A stretch of 64,000 nucleotides of DNA from Dasypus novemcinctus (GCF_030445035.2 NC_080702.1:15756029-15820028), one strand, 5' to 3'; positions 10,936 to 23,574 are shown, counted from the first letter of the stretch. Notes: a model not told the origin generated them from the sequence alone. Numbers and translations are program-made.

Positions 10936-11052
10936 TATAGGGGAGTAGATGCAGATCAGTAGTTGAGTGCCTGCTTCCCATGTATGAGGTCCTGGATTAA
11001 ATGACCGATGCCTCCAAAACAACAACAAAAACAACAAAAAACTTGATTCCAA
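10936..11052 (+). mobile_element. tRNA-derived SINE (DAS-type, short form)
   Basis: It begins near GGGGAGTAGATGC, has a degenerate A box, then TGCCTGCTTCCCATGTATGAGG (typical of this SINE head in the window) and an AACAACAAAAACAAC tail. The motif CATATGG occurs on both sides (10929-10935 and 11057-11063) and is probably part of the target duplication. It sits between L1 ORF1 and ORF2 remnants. Confidence 0.75.
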
Positions 11053-11063
11053 AAATCATATGG

Positions 11064-12417
11064 CATACACAAACCTATAGAAAATTTGGCTAATATAATT
11101 CCTTGGCAGTAAGAACACTGAATGTTAAAGGCTTAAATTCTCCAATCAAGAGATACAGATTGGCAGAACGGATAAGGAAATATGACCCATCTAAATGCTG
11201 CCTACAAGAATCTCACCTTAGACCCAGGCACACAAGGAGACTCAATGTGAATGGTTAGAAAACAATTTTACATGCAAACAATCAGAAAGGGGTAAAAAGT
11301 AGCCATACTAATATCACATAAAATAGACTTTAAATTCAAAACTATTGTAAGGGACAAAAAAAGGACATGATATATTAATAAAGGCAGAAATTTCTCAAGG
11401 AGAAAGAAAAATCATAAACATTTATGCACTTAACCAGGGGCCTTGAAATACATAAGGTGAACACTGGAAAAACAAAGTGGAGAAATAGATGACGCTACAA
11501 TTATTTTGGGGGACATTAATACACCATTATCACCATTAGACAGAACATCTCAACAGAGAATCAAGAAATAAACAAAGACCTTGAATAATACATTAAAGGA
11601 TTTGAACCTGACAAACATATACAGAACATTACACCCAAATACACTGGAATGTACATTCTTTCCGAGTGCACATGGATCACTCTCTAGGATAGACCATGTG
11701 GTAGACCACAGAACAACTGTCAATGAATTCAGAAAGACTGAAATTATACAAAATAATTTATCTGACCACAATGGAATGAAACTGGAAATCAGTGAAGGGC
11801 ACAGAAGCAGATTAGGCACAAAGATAGGGAAGTTAAACAACACACTCTTAGACAATCAGTAGGTAAAGGAGGAAATTCCCAAAGAAATCAGTAACTACCT
11901 CAAAACAAATGAAAATGACAACACAGTGTATCATACCCTATGGGATGCAGCAAAAGCTGTACTGAGAAGGAAATTTACAGCCTTAAATGTCTATATTAAA
12001 AAAGAAGAAAGTGCTAAAATCAAAGATATAAATGCACAACTGGAGGAACTGGAAAAGAACAACAAACTAACTTGACAGGAAGTAGAAAGAAGGAAATAAC
12101 AAAGATTAGTGCAGAACTAAATGAAATTGAAAATAAAAAAGGACTAATAAAATAAAATCGAAAGCTGGTTCTTTGAGAAGATCAATAAAATTGACAAAAT
12201 CTTAGGGAACAAAAAAAGATGCAAATATATAACCTAAGAAATGAAGAAGGGCATATCGCCACTGACCCCACAGAAATAAAGTATATTATAAGAGGAATAT
12301 ATCAAAGCTACCATTGCACTCAATTGTTAAAGACTGAAAGCCTTCCTACTGAATTAAGGTACAACACAAGGATGGAAATTTCAACCTCTGCTATTCAGCA
12401 CTGTACTGGATATCCTT
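11064..12417 (+). pseudogene. L1 ORF2, degraded and internally deleted
   Basis: Starts with the sequence equivalent to LKVITLNVNGLNSP of the endonuclease and continues through the CCLQETHL, NIYAPN, GDFN and DHNGMKLEI regions. The linker continues to about 12300, then jumps to the region equivalent to [12 protein letters not shown] of the reverse transcriptase. About 700 bp of the RT N-terminal half are therefore missing. It ends in the segment before the RT catalytic motif, where a truncated SINE takes over. Frameshifts and stops are numerous. Confidence 0.8.
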
Positions 12418-12631
12418 GCCTGCCTAAGAATGGTGCTGTCCACACGGAGAGCTGACATCAACAAGATGATGCAACAACAACAAAAAAAAGACACACAGAT
12501 TCCCGTGCCATTGACAAAAACAGAAGCGGACAAAAACGACAACACAGCAAATAGACACAGAAAACAGACAACCGGGTTGGGGGGGAAAGGGGGGATAAAT
12601 AAATAAATAAATAAATCATTAAAAAAAAACC
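12418..12631 (+). mobile_element. 5'-truncated DAS-III-like SINE
   Basis: The body CCTAAGAATGGTGC...CGGAGAGCTGACA...GATGCAACAACAAC...ACACAGATTCCCG matches the 3' half of the full SINE at 29071-29470. The tail is (AAAT)n then poly(A). The tRNA-like head is missing. The left junction overlaps GCCTGCC shared with the L1 sequence, suggesting microhomology. Confidence 0.85.
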
Positions 12632-12660
12632 TATCTAAACTGTTTTAAAGTTAAACTGCA
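12632..12660 (+). repeat. 29-bp motif directly downstream of a SINE tail, inverted copy at 59489
   Basis: The 29 bases starting TATCTAAACTG and ending AAACTGCA match the reverse complement of 59489-59517 at 28 of 29 positions. Both copies lie immediately beyond the tail of a DAS-III-like SINE, in the same relative orientation. Sequence beyond the motif does not match. Confidence 0.8.
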
Positions 12661-14520
12661 GATAGTATCTCCTGCAGGGAGTCGGCTGGGTGGCGTTGGA
12701 GGCTCTTTGGGACCGGGCTGTTTTGGGATTTTTGCTGGTCGGGAGGTGTCTGGACATCGATTTGGGGGGAAGGTAACAGAGAGGATGCATCTGTGAAATA
12801 TACACGGAGATCCCAGATGTGTGGGAAAGATTCCCTCCTTGGGTGGGCGCAGCCGCCACGGTGAGGGGAGGCGCTGCAGTGCAGGAGCGGCGTGGTTTTT
12901 TTTCTTTTTTTTTGGAGGCTCTGCAGTACTGGGGAGTTCGTGGACCCTGGGCGGCCTATTGTGGGGTTGGTGGGACGGGAGGCGCTTGCAGACCGATTTG
13001 GGCAAACAGACGGGAGTTTTATGGCAAAGCAGGGGGAATTTTTGATTGTGGACACAAACAATAGGGTTTCCGCCTAGAGCCACGCCCCCCCCCAAGCGCA
13101 GCTGCTGACCTACAGCAGTCTTAAAGTGATAGCAACAAAGAGATGCTACCAGGGTCTCGTAGGGTGGGAGACGTTTGGAAGCTGATTAGGGGAATATTTT
13201 GAGAAGCGTAGGAATTTCGGGTTTGGACTCTGCTATTAGCGTTTCAGGCTGGAGCCCCTCCCCCAGACCTGGATATTGATCTGAGTCATTAAATTGGCTG
13301 CAGCCTAGAGGCGCCCCCAGGTGGCCGTTCCGGGGGACCACAGGGTGGGAGGGTTCCTGAAGTCAATTGGTGATATATCCACACAATAGACCCTAGTAAA
13401 TGAGTGAATTGTAGGGTACAGAACACAGGATAGGGCTTGTGGATGTGACCTCACCCATAGGGCTGGCACCCAGCTGTGGGGATCCCTGAAGGCTGAGATG
13501 CACTGTGGTGCTCCCAGGCTTCCTGTTAACCGGACTTGATGTTGCCAGGTCTCAGTTCCCTGGACTCTGGTGGCCCACACCCCAGAGACTCACACCTCTT
13601 GAGTCCTCAATATCTCAGACTTTCCATCCCTGAATCCACCACGCCCTGAGGTCCATCTGAGGTCCTTGAATGTCCTAGCCCTCAAAGTTTGCATTTTTTC
13701 TTCTTTGTTTTGTTTTTATTTTTATTCTATTTCTATTTTTTATTCTATTTTTTTTAAGGTTCTGATTCCTGGCATTGCATTATCCGCTAGTCTTTTCTCC
13801 CAGCGTATCCCCCAAAGTCTTTTTCTTTTTTTCCTCTCTTTCTTGTCCCCCATCTTCTTCTTATTCTATTTTATCTTAACAATACAATAGCTCCTGCAGG
13901 AAACACCTCACATTTGCTGGGTTTCCTCATCCTCCACTGCCTCATTTCTCTGTGAATAGATTTTGGCTATCTACACTATCCCCTTTCCCCTACATCTTAA
14001 TATCCTCCACCATCTACTATCTCTCCTATATTCCACCTCCCTTTCTTTGACCCACAAAGTGTCTAACTCTTAATTTCTAATACCTTTGTTTTGTTTTCTG
14101 TTATCCACTCTTGAAACTATTGCCTTTCTTTTCTCTTTCTCTCTCTCATGAAAACAATAGATTTTTAATTCATACCATATTCGTCCCATATTCAGTCGAC
14201 TACCTCATTATAGGTACTCTATGTACTGCTATAACTCTACACAATTTACATGAATCTAATTTCCATCCTCCCAGAAGTCATATTGTTGCTTTGTTAATAT
14301 ATATCACCAATACTACTTTACACTTTTTCCTTCCTTACACAATTGCCTTTCCCAGGTACTAATACTTTCCTTTAAAGTGAACTTAACCAGCAATAAGAAA
14401 TTAGAATAAGAAGAACAAAGCAACAAAGAGAAGATATAACACTTACGCAAAAACAACAGCTAATTAATCTTCAAGACTAGACAAAGAAGCTAAGGAACTG
14501 ATTAAACCCGTCAAGAAAAA
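12661..14520 (+). mobile_element. 5'UTR of the near full-length L1
   Basis: GC-rich for the first 700 bp, then pyrimidine-rich (13680-14360), ending at the ORF1 start codon. It is unlike the 5'UTR type at 3541-9850, so two promoter types occur in one window. A core of the form GGGTGGGAG..TTGG..GATT recurs four times (next entry). A related antisense 5'UTR is at 43330-44765. The exact 5' boundary is uncertain because no target duplication was found. Confidence 0.75.
12732..13373 (+). repeat. Four imperfect tandem units in the L1 5'UTR
   Basis: Equivalent cores occur at about 12735 (GGTCGGGAGGTGTCTGGACA), 12970 (GGGACGGGAGGCGCTTGCAG), 13158 (AGGGTGGGAGACGTTTGGAA) and 13341 (AGGGTGGGAGGGTTCCTGAA), each followed by a GATTNGGG or CAATTGGTG block. 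Flanks also repeat, for example the C-rich blocks at 13080 and 13255. Spacing is about 235, 188 and 183 bp. The units are diverged, so boundaries are approximate. Confidence 0.55.
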
Positions 14521-15567
14521 ATGATGACCAGACAGCAACAAAAATCTACAAACCAAACCAGTAATCAGGAAAACATGCCTGAATCCAATCAACAAACTAA
14601 AAATCAGGAAGGGGAGCAGAACTTCGCACAAGCAATGAAAGATCTCAGAACATTTATCACCGACAAATTTGATGAAGTAAAGGAAAAGGTTAACAACATG
14701 AAGATAACACTTGGAGGGGAAATTGCAGACATACACAGAAAAATAACAGATATGATGGAAATGAACACCACAATTCAAGAAATGAAAAATACACTTGCAG
14801 CAAATATCAGCAGACTAGAAGAGGCAGAGCAGAGAATTAGTGATGTGGAAGACAGTGCATTGGAAATCAAACAGATAGTAGAAGTGGTCAATAAAAAGAT
14901 AGAAAAAATCCAGCTAGGACTTAGGGACCTGAATGATAATGCAAAACGCTCAAACATACGTATTATAGGCCTTCCAGAAGGAGAAGAGAAGGGAAAGGGG
15001 TCAGAAGGAGTGTTGCAGGAAATAATGGCTGAAAATTTCCCAAATCTACTGAAAGAGACAGATGTACATACCCAAGAAGCACAGCGCACTCCACTAGTCA
15101 TAAACCCCAACAGGCCCACCCCAAGACATATACTTGTCAAATTATCCAATGCTCAAGACAAAGAGAAAATCCTAAAAGCAGCAAGAGAAAAGAAAACCAT
15201 CACATACAAGGGAAGCTCCATAAGATTAAGTGCTGATTTCTTATCTGAAACCATGGAGGCAAGAAGGCAGTGGTATGATATAGTCAAGGTACTAAAAGAA
15301 AAAAATTTCGAACCAAGAATACTCTATCCAGCTAAACTACCATTCAAAAATGATGGAGAGTTCAAAATATTCACAGATAAACAGAAACTGAAAGAGTATA
15401 CCAACAAGAAACCTCCCCTTCAAGAAATTCTAAAGGGAGTTCTGCAGGAAGGGAAAAACAGGACAGGCAGAGTTGGAGGAGAGTGTAAGAGCAATAAAAA
15501 AGACAAAAATAGAAGAGAAAAAATAATAATACAAACAAAATATGACAAACACAAATCCAATCAAAAT
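14521..15567 (+). CDS. L1 ORF1 protein (RNA-binding nucleic-acid chaperone)
   Basis: The ATG at 14521 opens 349 codons to the ORF2 ATG without any stop. ORF1p forms trimers that coat L1 RNA in cytoplasmic ribonucleoprotein and are needed for retrotransposition. A polar N-terminus (1-35) is followed by a coiled coil (about 35-135, with KVNNMKITLGGEIADIHRKI and RLEEAEQRISDVED heptads), an RRM starting SNIRIIGLPEGEE (about 145) and a C-terminal domain with PTPRHILVKLSNAQDKEKIL and TITYKGSSIRLSADFLSE (about 200-310). The normal stop between ORF1 and ORF2 is absent. Compared with the copy at 10850, this copy is about 5 nt shorter near 15450, so its last 35 or so codons may be in a shifted frame. 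Otherwise it looks intact. Confidence 0.88.
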
Positions 15568-18500
15568 ATGGCTAACACAAATAATTCCCTGAAAGTAATA
15601 ACACTGAATGTCAACGGATTAAACTCACCTATCCAAAGATTCAGACTGGGACACTGGATAAGGAAATATGACCCATCTATATGCTGTCTACAAGAGACAC
15701 ATCTTAGACCCAGAGACTCATGGAGGTTGAAAGTGAATAGCTGGAAAACAATCATACAAGCAAACAATAACCAAAAAAAGGCAGGAGTAGCTATATTAAT
15801 ATCTGACAAAATAGACTTTAAATGCGAAACAATTGTGAGAGACAAAGAAGGATACTACATTTTAATGAAAGGGACAATCTGTCAAGAAGATCGAACGCTC
15901 ATAAATATTTATGCTCCTAACAAGGGTGCCTCTAAATACGTGAGGCAAATGCTGGAAAAACTAAGTGAAACAATAGATGCATCTACAATTATACTGGGGG
16001 ATTTTAATACACCACTATCAACTCTGGACAGAACATCTCAAAAGAGAATCACTAAAGAAACAAAATATTTGAACAGTATATTAGAAGAGCTGGATCTAAT
16101 AGACATATATAGATCATTACACCCAAACACAGCAGGATATACATTTTTCTCAAGAGCACATGGAACATTCTCCAAGATAGACCATATGCAAGACCACAAA
16201 GAAAGGCTTAATGAATTCAGAAAGATCGAAATCATACAAAACAATTATCTCTGACCACAGTGGAGTGAAGCTGGAAATTTGTAAGGGACGGAGGCCCAGA
16301 CTTCACACCATGATTTGGAAATTAAACAGCACACTCTTAGAAAAACAGTGGGTCAAAGAGGAAATCTCAAAAGAAATCAATGACTACCTTGAAACAAATG
16401 ATAATGATAACACAACATACCAAAATTTATGGGATGCAGCAAAAGCAGTACTGAGAGGGAAATTTATAGCCATAAATTCATATATCAAAAAAGAAGAAAG
16501 AGCAAAAATTGAAGAACTAACTGCACTTTTGAAGGAATTAGAAAAACAACAACAAAGTGACCCAACAGGAAGAAGAAGGAAGGAAATAACAAAGATAAGA
16601 GCAGAACTAAATGAAATAGAAAATAAGAAAGCACTTGAAAAGATAAACAAGACCAAGAGCTGGTTTTTTGAGAAGATCAACAAAATTGACAAACCCTTAG
16701 CGAGACTAACAAAGAAAAAAAGAGAAAAGATGCAAATACAAAAAATAAGAAATGAGAAAGGCGATATCACCACTGACTCCACAGAAATAAAGACGATCAT
16801 AAGAGGATACTTTGAAAAACTATATTCCAACAAAAATGACACTTTAGAGGAAATGGACAAATTTCTAGAAACACATAAGCAGCCTGTATTGACGAAAGAA
16901 GAAATTGATGATCTTAACAAACCAATCACAAGCAAAGAGATAGAATCAGTCATTAAAAATCTCCCAACTAAGAAGAGCCCAGGGCCAGACGGCTTCACAG
17001 GTGAATTCTACAAAACATTCTGGAAAGAATTAACACCAGTCCTGCTGAAACTATTCCAAAAAATCAAAACAGAAGGAACATTGCCGAACTCGTTCTATGA
17101 TGCCAACATTACCCTAGTACCAAAGCCAAACAAAGACACCACAAGAAAGGAAAATTACAGACCAATTTCGCTAATGAATCTAGACGCAAAAATACTTAAC
17201 AAAATACTTGCTAAACGTATTCAACAACACATTAAACGAATTATACACGACAACCAAGTGGGATTTATTCCAGGTATGCAAGGATGGTTCAACATAAGAA
17301 AATCAATCAACGCAATACACCATATAAACAGATTGAAAGAAAAAAATCACATTATTATATCTATAGATGCAGAAACAGCATTTGACAAAATACAGCACCC
17401 CTTCTTGATAAAAACATTCCAAAAGATCGGAATACAAGGAAACTTTTGAACATGATAAAGAGTATATATGAAAAACCTACAGCCAACATTGTTTACAATG
17501 CCAAAATCCTGAAATCCTTCCCTCTAAACTCAGGAACAAGACAAGGATGCCCATTGTCTCCGCTCCTATTTAACATTGTCTTGGAAGTACTTGCTCGAGC
17601 ACTGAGGCAAGAACCAGATACAAAAGGCATTCAAATTGGAAGGGAGGAAGTCAAATTTCAATATTTTCAGATGACATGATCCTATACATAGAAAACCCTG
17701 AGAGATCTACAACAAAGCTACTAGAACTCATAAATGAGTTCAGCAAAGTCGCAGGTTATAAGATCAATGTGCAAACATCAGTAGCATTTCTGTACACCAA
17801 TTATGAGCAAGATCAAGGGGAAACCAAGAAACAAATACCATTCACAATAGTAAATAAAAAAATCAAATACTTAGGAATAAATTTAACTAAAGAGGTAAAA
17901 ACCTTATACACCGAGAACTATACAAGACTGTTCAAGGAAATCAAAGAAGACCTAAATAAATGGAAGAATATTCCTTGTTCATGGATAGGAAGACTGAATA
18001 TTATTAAGATGTCTATCCTACCAAAACTGATCTACACATTCAATGCAATCCCAATAAAAATCAACACAGCCTTCTTTAAGGAACTAGAAAAACTATGAAA
18101 TTTATTTGGAAAGGAAAGAGGCCCCGAAAAGCCAAAGACATATTGAAAAAGAAAAATGAAATAGGAGGAATCACACTTCCTGAATTCAAAACATACTACA
18201 AAGCTACAGTAGTGAAAACAGCATGGCATTGGCATAAGGAGAGACACACAGACCAATGGAATCGAATTGAAAGTTCAGATATAGAACCTCATGTATATAG
18301 TCATATAATATTCGATAAAGCCACCAAACCCTCTCTACTGGGAGAGAATGGCCTATTCAACAAATGGTGCCTGGAGAACTGGATAGCCATATGTAGAAGA
18401 ATGAAAGAGGATTACCATCTCACACCTTATACAAAGATCAACTCAAGATGGATCAAAGACCTAAATATAAGAGCCAAGACCATAAAGATCTTGGAAAGCA

Positions 18501-19378
18501 GTGTAGGGAAACATCTACAGGACCTTGTAATAGGAAATGGCTTCATGAATATCACACCAAAAGCACGAGCAGCAAAAGAACAAATAGATAAATGGGACTT
18601 CCTCAAAATTAAAGCGTTCTGCACCTCAAAGGAGTTTGTCAAGAAAGTAAAAAGGGAAACCACACAATGGGAGAAAATATTTGGCAACCATATATCTGAT
18701 AAGAGACTTATAACTTGCATATATAAAGAACTCATATATCTTGAAAACAAAAAGATAAATAACCCATTTCAAAAATGGGAAAAAGATTTACACAGACACT
18801 TCTCCAAAGAAGAAATACAAATGGCTAAAAAGCACATGAAAAAGTGCTCCAAATCTCTAGCTATCAGGGAAATGCAAATCAAAACTACAATGAGATACCA
18901 TCTTACTCCCATAAGATTGGCAGCTATGAAAAAAACAGAAGAATACAAATGCTGGAGAGGATGTGAAGAGGGGAACACTCATCCACTGCTGGTGGGATGC
19001 AGAAGGATCCAATCATTCTGGAGGACAGTTTGGCGGTTTCTCAAAAAACTAACCATAGATTTGCCATATGACCCAGCAATACCACTGCTGGGTATATACC
19101 CATCAGAACTGAAAACAAGGACACAAACCAATATATGTACACCAAAGTTCATAGCAGCATTGTTCACTATCGCCAAAAGTTGGAATCAACCCAAATGCCC
19201 ATCAACAGACGAGTGGATCAATAAAATGTGGTATATACACACAATGGAATACTACTCGGCTGTAAGAACAAATACACTACAATCACACGTGACAACATGG
19301 ATGAACCTTGAGAATCTTATGTTGAGTGAAGCAACCCAGGCATTGAAGGACAAATACTACATGACCTCAATGATATGA
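15568..19378 (+). pseudogene. L1 ORF2 (endonuclease and reverse transcriptase), frameshifted
   Basis: Begins at ATG 15568 (MANTNNSLKVITLNVNGLN), in frame with ORF1. ORF2p nicks target DNA and primes cDNA synthesis there. The endonuclease spans about residues 1-240 with LNVNG, LQETHL, INIYAPN and GDFN motifs. RT motifs are [12 protein letters not shown] (16977), [18 protein letters not shown] (17156), [14 protein letters not shown] (17365), [14 protein letters not shown] (17530) and FSDDM (17664). The C-terminal Cys-rich segment is near 18955. Breaks: a 1-nt gain near 16245, 1-nt losses near 17443 and 17654, a 4-nt loss near 18092, and paired small deletions at about 18970-19005 that alter the Cys-rich segment. 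The final frame runs to TGA at 19376. The copy cannot make full-length ORF2p. Confidence 0.92.
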
Positions 19379-21997
19379 AATAAGCAAACTGCCTCAGAGA
19401 GCTAGAGACTGGAAAAGAGGCTTACAGGAAATCGGGGGGTGGAGGAAGGATGTGATTTAACGTCTGCAGGGGTGGAATCTGTGATGAGCTGGTGGTAAGT
19501 ATGAGCACAAAGAAGGGACAAAATGGGGGCAAGGGGTTGCCTTCGGGTGGGGCTTTGTGGGTTTGAGGGGGGCTGGGGATGGGCAGAGGGGTAATACTGT
19601 CCAAAAACTGGGGGGAGGGAGGGGCAACATACGAACATGGGAGAGTGTCGGGTGTTCGTTGAGAACAAAATGTTGAGAAAATCGTATCAAAGTATAAGTA
19701 GGAGGGTTACCTGTTTAGGATGCTCAGGGGGGATGGTCTGATGCGGGATGGACTCCGGGGAAATAGCTGAAGGCTCATTTTGCCAAGGTGGGTTATACCA
19801 TTGGGAAGAGACCCAAGAAGTGAGAGTTGGGGTGGACCCACATCCTGGGGAAGACTAATGCCGTCAAATAGAACTGTATCTCTCGTGAGAAAGGATGGCT
19901 CCCAGGGCACTAGGGCAGTTGAGAAAGTCAGGCCCTGAATACTGCTGCAAGTATCTCTGGACGTGGCTTCTCGGGAAATGGAGATTGGCTGGCGTTGTGG
20001 GCCCCAAGGGGAGGGGAAAATGGATGTGGAATGGATGGAACCAAGGTAAATGTGGGGGCAAGAGAGGAGTTTAGTGAGAGTACATGAGGATGAATATAAA
20101 ACATGTAATATTATACCAAAAACATATAGGGGACGACAGACTAATAATGTAAAACATAAGGCAAAACATAGGATAACTAAAAAATTTAGAAAACTGTACA
20201 ACCTAAAGTATGGACCACATAGTAAGCACAGATGTCACCTTGTTTGAAAGCTATTGTCTCGGAATCTGTACATCAGTTTCAGGAAATATGATATGAATAA
20301 GTTAAAAGATTATCGCTGTGGAAGGGAAAAGGTTTTATGGTGGATCTGGGGAAGTACTGTATATTGTATTAATGAATTTCGGTGATCTAAGACTCTTGTG
20401 AAGCTGACATTATGTTGGGATTCACTTTACAGGAAGTTTTGGATCACAGAGTGGCTCAACAATGGCAGCAGAGGAATACTGATATAGGATGTTATTGACA
20501 GGATATATATGGTTGACAAGGAGTTATACAGGGCATATGCGCAGGGTATATAGTAATGTCTAGATATACTCATGGTGGAAACAATTAAAAACAACAGCTG
20601 GGGGGGTACTGGGCCCCTGGCCGGGAGGTCACTGTCGTGGACCCTGGGGGAGCAGCGGCAGTCCCCCAGGAGCAACGGCAAGAACAGGAAGGAAGGAGGG
20701 CCCAACAGTGGGCTCCTGATACTAATGGCTATGCTTTTGAGCCTATACACCTGCAATAAGAATAAGGCCTAGAGTAGCACTGTGCCTGGGAGTTTCCTCC
20801 TGACAGCCTTCATGTTACTCAAATGTGGCCACTCTCACAGCCAAACTCAGCATGTACATGCAGTGCATTCCCCCCAGCGTGGGACATGACACCCGGGGAT
20901 GAGCCTCCCTGGCACCGAAGGATCACTACCACATACCAGCTGAAGATGCAACTAGAAAATGACCTTGAATTAAAGGTTCAATGCGGATCAGCAGAATATC
21001 CCTGTCTACATATAATAATAGGAGTTAAAAATGCTGTTTGACCTAATGTAAGGGGGAAATGGAAAGGAGAAATGAGATTATAAGGCTATGAGTCTCTAAA
21101 AAAGAGTCTGGAGGTTGTCAGAAGGAATGCCCTTATGCACAACTAAGCAGAGTCTAAGAGACAGATAAAGTAGATACAACCCCAGGTATTGGTTCTTTTG
21201 AGGGATAAAGAGACCCACGGGTTCTATGGTCATGGCAGATGGGGTTCACTGCCGTGGCAGATGGCCCTTCTTTGGAGCTGGTGTTTCTGCGTGATGGAAT
21301 TGGACTCAGAGGGGATCTCTTTTCACAAGACTTGCACGCTACTTTATTGGAATGGTAGTTGGTGCTGGGGTTTAAGATATATGTAGGGGATTTGAATCTC
21401 TGGACTGATAATATGATACCCAGGCCCAGAGCCTCAACAGACTTCAGCTCCTACACTTTGATTTATTGGACTTACCCCACTCAGCTAACATGGAGTTGAA
21501 GAAGGTCAACCACCACACCATGGAGTCTAGAGTGTCTACAACTGAAAGCAGGAGGAGTGCATCCAGTATCCATGTGGAATCTAAGCCCCCACTTGACATA
21601 GATGTGCAATGGACACAACCAATCCAATGTCCACAGAGAAAATGTGGAATGGGTGTAGGAAGGGTAGCCATGGTGGCTCCTGGGTTTGGGGAATGGGAGG
21701 AAGAGATGAGATGTGGAGGCATTTTCGGGACGTGGAGTTGTCCTGGGTGGTGCTTCACGGACAATTACGGGACACTGTAGATCCCCCCAGGGCCCACTGG
21801 ATGGTCGTGGGATAGTGTGGGCTATGATGTGGACCATTGACTATGGGATGCAGTGATGCTCAGAGATGTACTTACAAGGTGTAATGGATGTGTCACGATG
21901 ATGGGAGAGAGTGTTGCTGTGGGGGGAGTGGGGGGTGGGGGCGGTGGGGTTGAATGGGACCTCATATTTTTTGAATGTAATTTTTAAAAATAAATAA
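19379..21997 (+). mobile_element. L1 3'UTR (about 2.6 kb)
   Basis: Follows the ORF2 stop and ends with TTTTTAAAAATAAATAAATT near 21997. The whole unit recurs after the ORF2 fragment at 40579-43318, and its last 1.2 kb recurs inverted at 53379-54642, which proves it is part of the element. It has a G-rich block (19540-19632) and a segment with GTGGGACATGACACCCGGGG. Open frames of 60-118 codons inside are not conserved as proteins. It is longer than the 3'UTR of human or mouse L1. Confidence 0.88.
19540..19632 (+). other. G-rich tract of the L1 3'UTR, possible G-quadruplex
   Basis: Runs such as GGTGGGG, GAGGGGGGCTGGGGATGGG and CTGGGGGGAGGGAGGGG occur close together, and the same block is kept at 40738-40832 in the second copy. 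G-rich tracts that can form quadruplexes are a known feature of mammalian L1 3'UTRs. Folding is inferred. Confidence 0.6.
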
Positions 21998-23574
21998 ATT
22001 TTAAAAACCAATATATGTTGTACAATAAATGGTAACACAAAAGCAGTATCAAATTTCTCATCAGGCAATCTAAATTTATGCCAAGTTAATTCAATATTCC
22101 TACCGTTTTATTAAACCTATCAGAAAAAAAGAAAACCATTTGCTCTGGTATATCACAAGTTACACAACACATTTCTTAATATAAGCTCCTTGTTCTGCTA
22201 TTTTGATATATTAAATATCTAGCAATGAACTGCTAGGGTCACAAATCCACAGTGATAAAATCGATCATATTGCTGAACACAAATATTTTATTGCACTTTT
22301 ATCAGCTTTTGTTCCCTCTTCACTTGCAAGTAGATATTGTTTAGTGGTAGGAAGGTATTTTGCTTCTGTAAAATGTATTAGAAACAATATATCAGTAATA
22401 CAATTCCTATCTACAAAGCTGTTCTGCACCCTTAAGTTCGAAAATTCAAGCACATCTCCACCTAAAACTTACAAAGAATAATTTGTCAATGGAAAAGGTC
22501 CAGTCATGATATTCAACTCAATTTATATCCTGAAATTGTTTGCATTTAAATCGTGGGCATTAATTCTATTCTGCAACACTTTTTTATTAGCAAAAACAAA
22601 ATAATATGAATGTAAGAGGGAATAAAGTAAAACAAACCAAACACAATAAGTTTTATATGGAAAATTTAGTGTAGGACTTGCAAAGTTTTGGGGATGGAAA
22701 AAGCTAAGGGAGTAGACCTCCGATGTCTATAGAAAAGAATTTTTGTTTACTTACCTTCAAAACGTCTTTTACAACAACATAGAAATCTATATTGCAAAAA
22801 ATCAAGCAATTTATCCCCTCCCATAAAAAGAAGAGAAAGCTGAGGTTTAGGAAAAAGAGATTACTTATCCTGCAAATATATTATCTTCAGTCAGATCTAA
22901 AACTGAAACCTAGGTCATCTGTTAATGCCATAAATTCAGGACCTTTCCATTTTTAATGCATTATTTGCTAAACATTATGCAAGAAATCTGATTTGGATGA
23001 GGTAGAAGTCCACAGATATGTAATACAGTGGGTACTCCAACGTAATCAGCTAGTTATCCACCTTGGCCTTTGGCCATTTCTACAGTACAGTCTTGTTCAG
23101 GATAGTGCTTACCACTTATCTGGATCCAAACCTTTCTCACAAGGGTTTGGATCCCCAACCCTTCTCTTCCTAAACCAATTCTCACCTCCTCCAGATTCAA
23201 ATTTCATGGGCAGGGAGGCAGAATCAAAGATGGAAATACTCAAAAGTATTCTGTAGAAGTATGGTATATATGCTAATTTCACCTGACTCTTGGCAAATTA
23301 CAAAGAATATCAAAACACTTTACAAAGCACCATGCAGGTGAGATATACAAGTTTAATAATGAATAGGAAAAAGAAAGTAAGAGACTCCCACTTCCAGACA
23401 AGATGAAATAACAGGGATCTGATTAACCCCACTTTCTTGAAATAAACAAAGAATAAGAGATAAAGAAAGAAACAAAGGTTTTGGAGACATTGGATATCAG
23501 GCAATGAAGTAAAGTTATTCTTCAAGGTAAGAAACAAATAAGGTTAGTCCTAAAATTAACCTGGTGTATTAGTC
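21998..23574. other. Non-genic stretch between L1 and MaLR-like LTR
   Basis: AT-rich, no coding region recognised. About 22845-22950 weakly resembles a MIR (GAAAGCTGAGGTTTAGG followed by a TTACTTATCCTGCAA block). An 11-bp perfect inverted repeat is at 23122-23154. Confidence 0.45.
23122..23154. other. Perfect 11-bp inverted repeat
   Basis: GGATCCAAACC (23122-23132) and its exact reverse complement GGTTTGGATCC (23144-23154) are separated by 11 nt. It could fold as a hairpin, or be chance. No T-run terminator or gene lies beside it. Confidence 0.7.

Noticed and set aside
16384..16998. 204-codon minus-strand frame
   Set aside because: It is the shadow of L1 ORF2, whose + strand frame has clear motifs.
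14521..21997. An intact, currently active L1
   Set aside because: ORF1 is open, but ORF2 has at least four frame-breaking indels.
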